This document shows positions 1 to 5,029 of a stretch of DNA of 6,329 nucleotides, piece after piece (position 1 is the stretch's first letter; each line of letters begins with the position of its first letter). Under the pieces are notes generated by a model. It did not search any database. It was not told where the DNA came from and saw nothing but the letters and a program-made list of their open reading frames with translations. Source of the stretch: Bacilli bacterium (GTDB taxonomy: Bacteria > Bacillota_I > Bacilli_A > RF39 > UBA660); assembly GCA_022791215.1 (NCBI GenBank), contig JAAVYQ010000054.1, positions 1 through 6,329 on the forward strand, read 5' to 3'. Made by a program: the position numbers and the translations under genes.

Positions 1-777
1 ATTTGGAGTGATAGTGTAGATAGTGTTAGATATAATATGAATTTTACTTTTGATTATAATGGCAATCCTGTTAGTACTTATTTTATTAGTAAGATTCATA
101 GGAAGGATAAGTATGTTTGGAGTCATAGTATTCATGAGGTTTTAATGTATGTTGGTGATACTCCTGAAAATGTCGTTACTACTGATAAGTTGTTTATAGG
201 TCATTATCCAGATAGATCTAAGGATAGAAGTTTTTATTTGAATTTGCTTGAGGATGCTGTTAAGGATAATCCTAATGATGATAGAAATATGCACTACTTG
301 GGTAGAGAGTACATGTATGTTGGTGAATGGAACAAGTCCATTGATACTTTGATTAAACATGTTTATTTGGATAGTAGTACTTGGGATGAGGAGAAGTCTG
401 CTTCTATAAGGTTTATTTCTAGAGATTATTTGGCTCTTAATAGGTTCGATGAGGCTGAGATGTGGTTACAAAAATCTTTAGAGTTGACTCCTTATTTGAG
501 AGAACCTTATGTTGAAATGGGACTTTTACATTATTATAGAAAAGATTATAAGAAGGCTATTAGGTATTTGCTATTGTCGCTTAAGATAACTGAAAAGAGT
601 CCTACTTATATTAATGAGGATTTTGCTTGGAATGAAACTCCTTATGACGTTCTTGGGCTTTGTTATTTTTATTTAGGTGATAAGTCTAATGCTTTGAAAT
701 ATACTGAGATCGCATTTAATATGAATTCTAGTAATGATAGACTTAAAAATAATTATGATTTTATTAAAAGAAGTTAA
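1..777 (+). CDS. Family 2 glycosyltransferase with C-terminal TPRs (3' part)
   Basis: The reading frame is open from the first base, so the 5' end lies outside the window. The ATG at 37 is internal: there is no ribosome binding site before it, and the residues encoded upstream (IWSDSVDSVRYN) continue the family pattern. About 258 residues are visible. The first ~60 look like the end of a GT-A domain of bacterial family 2 glycosyltransferases, including the HSIHEVL segment that matches the usual W-x-H-x-V-H-E region. About four TPR-like helix pairs follow, with the family-typical strings NMHYLGREYMY, LREPYVEMG and TYINEDFAWNETPYD. Such proteins transfer a sugar from a nucleotide-sugar donor to a protein or surface glycan, with the TPRs probably contacting the acceptor. 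The donor and acceptor cannot be read here. The catalytic DxD region is upstream of the window. Codons are T/G-ending, as in the other + gene. Family is fairly certain; substrate is unknown. Confidence 0.85.
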   Translation: MWSDSVDSVRYNMNFTFDYNGNPVSTYFISKIHRKDKYVWSHSIHEVLMYVGDTPENVVTTDKLFIGHYPDRSKDRSFYLNLLEDAVKDNPNDDRNMHYLGREYMYVGEWNKSIDTLIKHVYLDSSTWDEEKSASIRFISRDYLALNRFDEAEMWLQKSLELTPYLREPYVEMGLLHYYRKDYKKAIRYLLLSLKITEKSPTYINEDFAWNETPYDVLGLCYFYLGDKSNALKYTEIAFNMNSSNDRLKNNYDFIKRS

Positions 778-793
778 TAGTGACTTCTTTTTT
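766..793 (+). terminator. Rho-independent terminator of the glycosyltransferase gene
   Basis: A perfect 9-bp stem (AAAAGAAGT at 766-774 with ACTTCTTTT at 783-791) encloses an 8-nt loop and runs into a T-tract. The stop codon TAA (775-777) sits in the loop, so the hairpin overlaps the end of the gene. The stem is AT-rich. On the opposite strand the same hairpin could act as a weak backstop for the small RNA transcribed toward it. Confidence 0.7.
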
Positions 794-798
794 ATTAT

Positions 799-819
799 AA
801 AAAAAATGCCTGAGAGGCA
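799..819 (-). terminator. Terminator of the small RNA and DUF3800 transcript
   Basis: On the minus strand TGCC (819-816), loop TCTCA and GGCA (810-807) form a short hairpin followed directly by eight T (806-799). The same TCTCAGG bases can instead pair with CCTGAGA at 861-855, giving a longer 7-bp stem two bases before the U-tract. Either fold is a plausible intrinsic terminator. The two are mutually exclusive. Confidence 0.6.
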
Positions 820-867
820 ACGTACTTACTATACGTTTAGTATTTAACTACCTATCTCAGGTCTTGT
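800..867 (-). ncRNA. Candidate structured small RNA, about 68 nt
   Basis: A promoter, a short structured segment and a terminator follow one another on the minus strand with no start codon between them. The start is predicted near 867, seven bases past the -10. The RNA can form a long-range closing stem: CCUGAGA (861-855) with UCUCAGG (815-809), extended by GG (852-851) with CC (817-816) across a UA bulge. Inside it AACGUA (837-832) pairs with UACGUU (824-819) around a 7-nt loop. The 3' end is a run of eight U (806-799). No protein gene follows on this strand inside the window, so it is not obviously a leader. I do not recognise it as a known RNA family. It may be an independent small RNA or simply an elaborate terminator region of the DUF3800 gene. 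Confidence 0.5.
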
Positions 868-873
868 GAGAAT

Positions 874-902
874 ATCTTAACATAGTATGTGTAAAATGTC
901 AA
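874..902 (-). promoter_or_regulatory. Sigma-A-type promoter, consensus -35 and extended -10
   Basis: On the minus strand a perfect TTGACA (902-897) is followed by a 17-bp spacer and TAAGAT (879-874; 4/6 to TATAAT) with an upstream TGn (882-880). The -35 begins only 8 bases past the DUF3800 stop codon. It therefore drives something downstream of that gene, and the only candidate is the structured RNA ending near 800. Confidence 0.6.
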
Positions 903-910
903 ATATTCGT

Positions 911-1606
911 CTATATATTATATTCAATTTTTTTGATTCTACCCTTTATTTTGTGGCCAGGAAATGAACTTACTCTAAAATTTTTGAGTTTTAATGTTTT
1001 TATTACTTTTTTTATTATTTTTTTGTCTTTATAGTAGTTATAAAATGTGTTTACTATCAGGTCTGCTAGTTGTATTCCAAAATTGGTTCTTGAATCATAG
1101 TATGTTATTTTGAAATCAAATTTTTCTAAGCAAAATTCTGTTTTTAAATAGGTTTCTAAATTGTTTATTTCTCCTATTCTTATGTTTCTATTATCTATAC
1201 TTACTACGAATTCTATGTCTTCGTTTAGTTGTGCTAGGTTTAGTAATGGAACTATACAATCGGCAAAGAGGACTTTTACTGCATAGTTAAAGAATATGTT
1301 CGATTGTACTATTTCTTTTTTCATTAATGGTTTTTCAAATATTTTTGCTATTCCATAAAATGTGTTTATATCTTGGATGTTGTCAAATATTTCAATTTTT
1401 TCTTCGTCTTTCATATCGTATGATTTTATTTCTTTGTCTAGTTTTATGTTTCTTTTGTCTTTTATGCTTTTATTTATTTTTTTGTAGGTTGATGTGGCTT
1501 TGTGTTTGTCTTCTTTGAATATAAAGTATCCGCCTACTGCAAAATATTTTGTTTTGCTATTTTTGTGTATTGATCCACTTTCGTCTAAGTATACATATAT
1601 TTTCAT
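911..1606 (-). CDS. DUF3800 domain protein (RNase H-like fold), 231 aa
   Basis: The protein matches the DUF3800 family by its N-terminal YLDESG (residues 6-11) and C-terminal GIQLADLI (177-184). D8, E9, D138 (in IDNR) and D182 are the likely acidic cluster of an RNase H-like nuclease fold. Biochemical activity is unproven for most members, which often occur in mobile or defence-associated regions. No signal peptide or membrane segment is visible, so it should be cytosolic. The ATG at 1606 follows AAAGAGGT at a suitable distance, and the length is near the family norm, so the gene looks intact. An extended -10 promoter lies just upstream, behind a terminator, so it is probably transcribed alone. 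It ends with TAG and is followed by the small-RNA promoter. Codon use is A-rich, as in the other minus-strand genes, giving no sign of very recent acquisition. Confidence 0.8.
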   Translation of the reverse strand: MKIYVYLDESGSIHKNSKTKYFAVGGYFIFKEDKHKATSTYKKINKSIKDKRNIKLDKEIKSYDMKDEEKIEIFDNIQDINTFYGIAKIFEKPLMKKEIVQSNIFFNYAVKVLFADCIVPLLNLAQLNEDIEFVVSIDNRNIRIGEINNLETYLKTEFCLEKFDFKITYYDSRTNFGIQLADLIVNTFYNYYKDKKIIKKVIKTLKLKNFRVSSFPGHKIKGRIKKIEYNI

Positions 1607-1640
1607 TGCTACCTCTTTCTTGTTTTTTGCTTGCTTTTTT

Positions 1641-1649
1641 ATTATATCA
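1641..1649 (-). promoter_or_regulatory. Extended -10 promoter for the DUF3800 gene
   Basis: The minus strand reads TGATATAAT (1649-1641), a perfect TGn-TATAAT extended -10. No good -35 lies 16-18 bases upstream. The predicted start is near 1634, giving a leader of about 28 nt that contains the AGAGGT ribosome binding site. It lies downstream of the terminator at 1672-1703, which separates DUF3800 from the preceding transcript. Confidence 0.5.
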
Positions 1650-1671
1650 AAGTTTTTTATTATATTATATA

Positions 1672-1703
1672 GAAAAAGACTAATAGTTTTTGTTCTATTA
1701 GCC
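1672..1703 (-). terminator. Rho-independent terminator after the small ORF / carboxypeptidase transcript
   Basis: On the minus strand GGCTAATAG (1703-1695) pairs with CTATTAGTC (1686-1678) over 9 bp with one G-U. The loop is AACAAAAA and is followed by TTTTTC. This is the first convincing minus-strand terminator after the D-Ala-D-Ala carboxypeptidase stop at 1852, so that transcript may run through the 24-residue ORF and end here. Confidence 0.65.
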
Positions 1704-1711
1704 TTGAATAT

Positions 1712-1786
1712 TTATTTTTTAGGTTTTAGTTCTTTTATTTTATCAACAATTTTATTATTTGTTAATTTGTCAAATATTATTTTCAT
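1712..1786 (-). CDS. Possible 24-residue peptide with strong ribosome binding site
   Basis: The minus strand reads ATG at 1786 to TAA at 1712 and encodes a short lysine-rich peptide (MKIIFDKLTNN, then KIVDKIKELKPKK). I, F, V and L recur every three to four residues, so a short amphipathic basic helix is possible. A strong Shine-Dalgarno, AGGAGTGAT, lies upstream with about 9 bases between AGGAG and the ATG, better than many real genes have. The ORF starts 65 bases after the carboxypeptidase stop and ends just before a terminator, so the two may be co-transcribed. The ribosome binding site is inside a hairpin, which could limit translation. I recognise no family. Short AT-rich ORFs arise by chance, so the case rests on the ribosome binding site and the flanking signals. 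Confidence 0.35.
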   Translation of the reverse strand: MKIIFDKLTNNKIVDKIKELKPKK

Positions 1787-1789
1787 TTA

Positions 1790-1841
1790 TTATCACTCCT
1801 AGTATATATTATGTTTTAGGAGTTTTTTTGTATGGTGATAA
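1790..1841. promoter_or_regulatory. Hairpin covering the small-ORF ribosome binding site; terminator-like on +
   Basis: ACTCCTA (1795-1801) and TAGGAGT (1817-1823) form a perfect 7-bp inverted repeat with a 15-nt loop. A second pair, TTATCAC (1790-1796) with GTGATAA (1835-1841), flanks and partly overlaps it. In a minus-strand transcript the repeat pairs the AGGAG of the small ORF with upstream ACTCCT and would hide the ribosome binding site. Read on the plus strand, the same stem ends in seven T (1823-1829), the form of an intrinsic terminator, and would stop antisense transcription entering the carboxypeptidase gene. Which strand uses it cannot be decided from sequence. Confidence 0.5.
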
Positions 1842-1851
1842 GCCATCTTTT

Positions 1852-3075
1852 TTAATTTCCTATTACATTTACGTTTCCACTTAGTATGTCTTTTAGATAG
1901 TTCATCATTCTATAAAAGTATGAAGCTTCTGGTACGTCTTCTTTTACTATTAGTTCGTATTCTTTTTCTTTATTGTCATATTTTAGTATTAGTTTTCCTA
2001 CTGTATCACCATTTTTTAGTGGTGCTGATATTTCGTTTAGTTCTATGTCATATTTGTATTTTATGTCTTTTGTGTTTTTGTCTAGTATTACACTTACATC
2101 TTCTTTTAGATAGTATTTTACTTCTCTTGTTTTACTATTGTCAATAAATATTGATCCTAAACTTTTTTCTTTTTCTATAAGCATACTTTTATAGTATTGG
2201 CTGAATGCGTATTCCATCATATTTATTGTGTCTGTGTTTCTATCTTCTTTTACTTCGGCGTTCATTACTACTGTTATTAGTCTCATGTCATTTCTTTCCA
2301 TTGTTCCTGTTAGACAGTATCCTGCACGTTCAGTGAATCCTGTTTTTAGTCCGTCTAATCCTTTGTAAAATCTTATTAGTGAATTTGTGTTTACTAACCA
2401 TATGCTTTTTCCATTTTGATGTGTTATGGTTGTTTCATAAGTACCTGTTATGTCTAATATGCTTTCGTGTTTTACTAGTTCTGATGCAATTATTGCCATG
2501 TCATGTGCGGTTGAATAATGATCGTCTGCATCAAGTCCATGTGCATTTACAAAGTGTGTGTTTTTAGCTCCTAGTTCGCTGGCTCGTTTGTTCATCATGT
2601 TTACAAAGTTTTCTTCTGTTCCTCCAATTTTTTCGGCCATCGCTACTGCTGAGTCGTTTGCACTTCCTATTCCAATTGATGTTAGTAATTCTTTTACACT
2701 CGCTGTTTTTCCTGCCTCAAGATATATTTGGCTACCTCCCATGTTAGCAGCATGTTCACTAATCGTTACTTGATCTTCTAATGTTATGTTGCCTTTTTCT
2801 ATTTCTTCCATTATTAATAGCATCGTCATTATTTTTGTCATTGATGCTGGCGCTAGTTGCTCGTTACTATTTTTTTCAAATAATATTTTTTTACTACTTG
2901 CATCTATTACTATTCCACTTTTACTTTTTAATGTGATTGGTCCTTCTTCTTTAGTTCCGTCGTCAGTCTCTTTTGTTTCTTCTTGTACTTTTTCTTCTAA
3001 GATATCTTGCTCTTCTGCATATATTGATGGAATTATAAACATTACTAGTAGCAAAGTTAAAACTATTTTTTTCAT
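1852..3075 (-). CDS. dacF: Serine-type D-alanyl-D-alanine carboxypeptidase (PBP5/DacF-like, family S11)
   Basis: This enzyme removes the terminal D-Ala from peptidoglycan pentapeptides outside the membrane and so limits cross-linking. Counting from the ATG at 3075 (407 residues), all three penicillin-binding motifs are present: SMTK (78-81, nucleophile S78), SAN (138-140) and KTG (244-246). A signal peptide (MKKIVLTLLLVMFIIPSIYA) occupies residues 1-20, with likely cleavage after A20. A very acidic linker (about 21-46) comes before the catalytic domain. The C-terminal part matches the PBP5 beta domain and ends in an aromatic stretch (SYFYRMMNYLKDIL) typical of the membrane-associating tail. 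A GTG two codons upstream overlaps the ribosome binding site and was rejected as start. The gene diverges from the VanY-like gene. No good -35/-10 is visible; TATAGT at 3124-3119 is a weak -10 candidate. The dac assignment is firm, but the exact paralogue name is less so. Confidence 0.93.
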   Translation of the reverse strand: MKKIVLTLLLVMFIIPSIYAEEQDILEEKVQEETKETDDGTKEEGPITLKSKSGIVIDASSKKILFEKNSNEQLAPASMTKIMTMLLIMEEIEKGNITLEDQVTISEHAANMGGSQIYLEAGKTASVKELLTSIGIGSANDSAVAMAEKIGGTEENFVNMMNKRASELGAKNTHFVNAHGLDADDHYSTAHDMAIIASELVKHESILDITGTYETTITHQNGKSIWLVNTNSLIRFYKGLDGLKTGFTERAGYCLTGTMERNDMRLITVVMNAEVKEDRNTDTINMMEYAFSQYYKSMLIEKEKSLGSIFIDNSKTREVKYYLKEDVSVILDKNTKDIKYKYDIELNEISAPLKNGDTVGKLILKYDNKEKEYELIVKEDVPEASYFYRMMNYLKDILSGNVNVIGN

Positions 3076-3080
3076 ATACA

Positions 3081-3085
3081 CCTCT
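3081..3085 (-). promoter_or_regulatory. Ribosome binding site that fixes the carboxypeptidase start
   Basis: The minus strand reads AGAGG, then TGTAT, then ATG. The five-base gap to the ATG at 3075 is normal. The in-frame GTG at 3081-3079 overlaps the AGAGG itself and cannot be initiated from it, so the protein begins MKKIV. Confidence 0.75.
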
Positions 3086-3172
3086 ATAAAGATATTATTC
3101 TTTTTATGTGATAAAAGTACTATAAAGTTTTTCGAATTTAAAGAAATTTTAAGAATTTTATATTTAATTTTA

Positions 3173-3181
3173 TGGTATAAT
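3173..3181 (+). promoter_or_regulatory. Extended -10 promoter for the VanY-like gene
   Basis: TGGTATAAT is a perfect extended -10 (TGn plus TATAAT). The region 17 bases upstream (GAATTT) is a poor -35, as often tolerated by extended -10 promoters. Transcription should start near 3188, leaving a leader of about 20 nt that carries GGAAGTGAT (3191-3199) eight bases before the ATG at 3208. The leader is too short for a riboswitch. Confidence 0.6.
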
Positions 3182-3207
3182 GATTATAGAGGAAGTGATT
3201 TAATTTT

Positions 3208-4179
3208 ATGAAGAGAAGAAAAGTTAAAGTGAATTTTGGAAATTTGCTACTTGTTATTTTTGTTTCAGGTCTTTTTGCTTATGGTGGCTTTTATGTTTAT
3301 AAGAATTTTTTAAGTGATGATTCTAGTAATAGTAATTCTTCTATTAAGGATAATAATAATGTTAGTAAGGTTAATAAAAAATTGAAGGATCTTGGTTATT
3401 CTAATGATGATATTAAGAAAATAGAGAATAATCTTTCTAGTGATGTTATCGAAAGTTTAGATGTAAAGTATGATGATTTGGCCGATTTGTCTAGTGTTAA
3501 GTTTTTCCATATTGAAAATTTAGATAGGTATCAAAATTTGTGTGATAATAGTTCTTTTAGTCCTGAAGAAGTGGTTATGAGAGTTAATACTAATATCGAT
3601 AGAGAGTTTTATACTGATGTGAAGATTGTTGATGATCCTGATGATCCTTTTGTTCTTGTTAATAAGTTTTATGAAGTACCTCAGGATTATGAACCTAGCG
3701 ATCTAGTAAGTGTTGGAAATGGTCAAAAAATGAGAAGTGAAGCTGCTGAGTATGTTAATAAACTGCTTAAAGATATTAATGCTGATGGTCTTTATTTGCA
3801 AGCACAAAGCGGTTTTAGAAGTATCGATTTGCAAACTAGACTTTATAATAATTATGTTGCTAGAGATGGTGTGGAGGAAGCTGATACTTATTCCGCTAGA
3901 CCTGGTAGTAGTGAACATCATACTGGTTTAGCAATAGATTTGAGTCATGATGGTTCTTTGGAGGAATCTTTCGAGAATACTAAACAGTTTGAATGGCTTC
4001 AAAAAAATGCTCATAGATATGGATTGATTTTAAGATATCCTAAGGATAAAGTTTATATGACTGGCTATATGTATGAGCCTTGGCATTATAGATATGTTGG
4101 TATTGAAGTTGCCACTCTTATTAAAAATGAAGGTATTACTTTTGAAGAGTATTGTGTAAAGTATAAAGGGCTTTTTTAG
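3208..4179 (+). CDS. Zinc D-alanyl-D-alanine carboxypeptidase, VanY/LdcB-like (M15B)
   Basis: A 323-residue type II membrane protein: a short basic N-terminus, one membrane helix at about 11-31, a Ser/Asn-rich linker and an extracellular catalytic domain. M15B motifs are complete: QSGFRS (200-205), SEHHTGLAID (235-244) giving zinc ligands H237 and D244, and EPWHYR (290-295) giving E290 as likely catalytic base and H293 as third ligand. It should cleave a terminal D-Ala from peptidoglycan stem peptides. DD- and LD-carboxypeptidases of this family (VanY, DacB, LdcB) cannot be separated by eye. Residues about 54-105 form a small helical, charged region that I associate with similar proteins of gut Firmicutes; its role is unknown. 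No vanH/A/X genes or two-component regulator adjoin it, so housekeeping wall trimming is likelier than glycopeptide resistance. The gene diverges from the serine carboxypeptidase gene and converges on the cadherin-like gene. Confidence 0.92.
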   Translation: MKRRKVKVNFGNLLLVIFVSGLFAYGGFYVYKNFLSDDSSNSNSSIKDNNNVSKVNKKLKDLGYSNDDIKKIENNLSSDVIESLDVKYDDLADLSSVKFFHIENLDRYQNLCDNSSFSPEEVVMRVNTNIDREFYTDVKIVDDPDDPFVLVNKFYEVPQDYEPSDLVSVGNGQKMRSEAAEYVNKLLKDINADGLYLQAQSGFRSIDLQTRLYNNYVARDGVEEADTYSARPGSSEHHTGLAIDLSHDGSLEESFENTKQFEWLQKNAHRYGLILRYPKDKVYMTGYMYEPWHYRYVGIEVATLIKNEGITFEEYCVKYKGLF

Positions 4180-4194
4180 TCCTTTTTTCTTTTT
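4165..4194 (+). terminator. Terminator overlapping the ends of two convergent genes
   Basis: AAAGGGC (4165-4171) pairs with GTCCTTT (4179-4185), 7 bp with one G-T, around a TTTTTTA loop, followed by a T-rich tract. It lies across the VanY-like stop codon. On the minus strand the G-T pair becomes an A-C mismatch and no T-tract follows, so it terminates mainly plus-strand transcripts. Confidence 0.65.
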
Positions 4195-4982
4195 ATTTTT
4201 TTATAAAGTTCTTTATTAATATTTTTATAAATGATTTTGTAATTATATTTCGTTTTTATAAATAGTATGTAAAATATTATCCCAAGTATTATTAGTCCGA
4301 CTCCTATTATTCCTATTATGATTAGTTTTAATTCAAAATCAGAGAATTTTTTTGTGTCAAATATGCTTTCTTTGTTTTCTACTCCTTTGTTTTTTTCTAG
4401 TTTTTTGTTTATTTTTATTGTGTATGTTTTGGTGTTTTTTTTGTCTTCACTTGTTACTGTTATTTCTATTATGTTTTCTTCTTTTATTAAGTCTATGTCT
4501 CCTTTAAGTTTTACTTTTGAATTTGGATTTGTAGCTTCGTACGTGATTTCTAGTCTTTTAGACATATTAGTGTCTATCTCGTATTCGTACGTGTTACTGT
4601 CAAAATTTATGTCTATTCCACTTATGTTTAGTGTTCTTAGAGCTGCTTCTTTTTTGTCTATTTGATGTTCTCCTCTTGTTATGTTTATTGTGTATTTTTC
4701 TTCTTGTTTATCATTTATGTATGATATTATTTCTATTATGTTTAAGCCTTTTTTTAAACTTATACTTCCTCCTCCTGTTACTGTTTCTTCTTCTGTTTTG
4801 GCTATGTTTATAGTTATTATTTCAGTTTTTTCGTTAACAAATACATTGTATATTTTTGTGTCTTTGTTAAATTCAGGTATTATTGTTTGGTTATTTATCG
4901 TTATGTTTGTTATCGCTTTATTTTTCGTTTCAAATGAAAAAAAGGTTATTATCATTATTAATATTATATATATTTTTTTCAT
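4176..4982 (-). CDS. Membrane-anchored protein with two cadherin-like beta-sandwich domains
   Basis: From the ATG at 4982 the protein has 268 residues: a hydrophobic signal-like segment (about 4-17), two beta-rich repeats (about 26-102 and 115-192), a low-complexity linker, a transmembrane helix (about 217-242) and a lysine-rich cytoplasmic tail. Each repeat follows the pattern of the bacterial cadherin-like domain (PF12733): an early L/I-x-I-N/S-G/N strand, F-x-x-x-T-x-x-Y in the first half (FNKDTKIY; FDSNTYEY) and a final K/T-Y-T-I-x-I strand (KYTINITR; TYTIKINK). This topology exposes the repeats outside the cell. No enzyme motif is visible, so a binding or scaffolding role at the envelope is inferred. 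An ATG at 5018 is in frame, but AAGGAG lies inside that extension, four bases before the 4982 start. The gene follows the phosphorylase gene by 47 bp without a terminator and overlaps the convergent VanY-like gene by 4 bp. Confidence 0.75.
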   Translation of the reverse strand: MKKIYIILIMIITFFSFETKNKAITNITINNQTIIPEFNKDTKIYNVFVNEKTEIITINIAKTEEETVTGGGSISLKKGLNIIEIISYINDKQEEKYTINITRGEHQIDKKEAALRTLNISGIDINFDSNTYEYEIDTNMSKRLEITYEATNPNSKVKLKGDIDLIKEENIIEITVTSEDKKNTKTYTIKINKKLEKNKGVENKESIFDTKKFSDFELKLIIIGIIGVGLIILGIIFYILFIKTKYNYKIIYKNINKELYKKIKRKKD

Positions 4983-4986
4983 AATT

Positions 4987-4992
4987 CTCCTT
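4987..4992 (-). promoter_or_regulatory. Ribosome binding site that fixes the cadherin-like protein start
   Basis: The minus strand reads AAGGAG then AATT then ATG. This selects the ATG at 4982 over the in-frame ATG at 5018, whose product would add a non-conserved MVIIIILYKRRI before the lysine-led signal segment. Confidence 0.75.
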
Positions 4993-5029
4993 TTATATAA
5001 TATTATTATAATAACCAATTTTTAAAATT

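Noticed and set aside
805..865. CTGAGA and TCTCAGG read as fragments of a TPP or glycine riboswitch
   Set aside because: The other conserved boxes of both riboswitches are absent and no downstream gene exists on the matching strand; the two strings are simply the halves of one stem.
1768..1773. A second TTGACA on the minus strand, inside the small ORF
   Set aside because: No TATAAT-like hexamer occurs 16-18 bases downstream, so it is probably chance.
1327..1802. Two plus-strand ORFs rich in Phe, Leu, Ile and Cys
   Set aside because: They are antisense images of lysine- and glutamate-rich minus-strand coding (DUF3800 and the small-ORF region), with no ribosome binding site. The hydrophobic composition comes from T-rich complement codons.
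3079..3081. GTG as start of the serine carboxypeptidase
   Set aside because: It overlaps the AGAGG ribosome binding site; the ATG two codons later has correct spacing.
1920..3211. Plus-strand ORFs opposite the serine carboxypeptidase
   Set aside because: The minus frame has all three SxxK, SxN and KTG motifs, so these hydrophobic ORFs are shadows.
3208..4179. Glycopeptide resistance gene vanY
   Set aside because: The M15B motifs fit, but no vanH, vanA, vanX or vanRS genes adjoin it, and it stands opposite a housekeeping carboxypeptidase.
5016..5018. Upstream ATG as start of the cadherin-like protein
   Set aside because: It has no ribosome binding site of its own, and AAGGAG lies within the extension, properly placed for the ATG at 4982.
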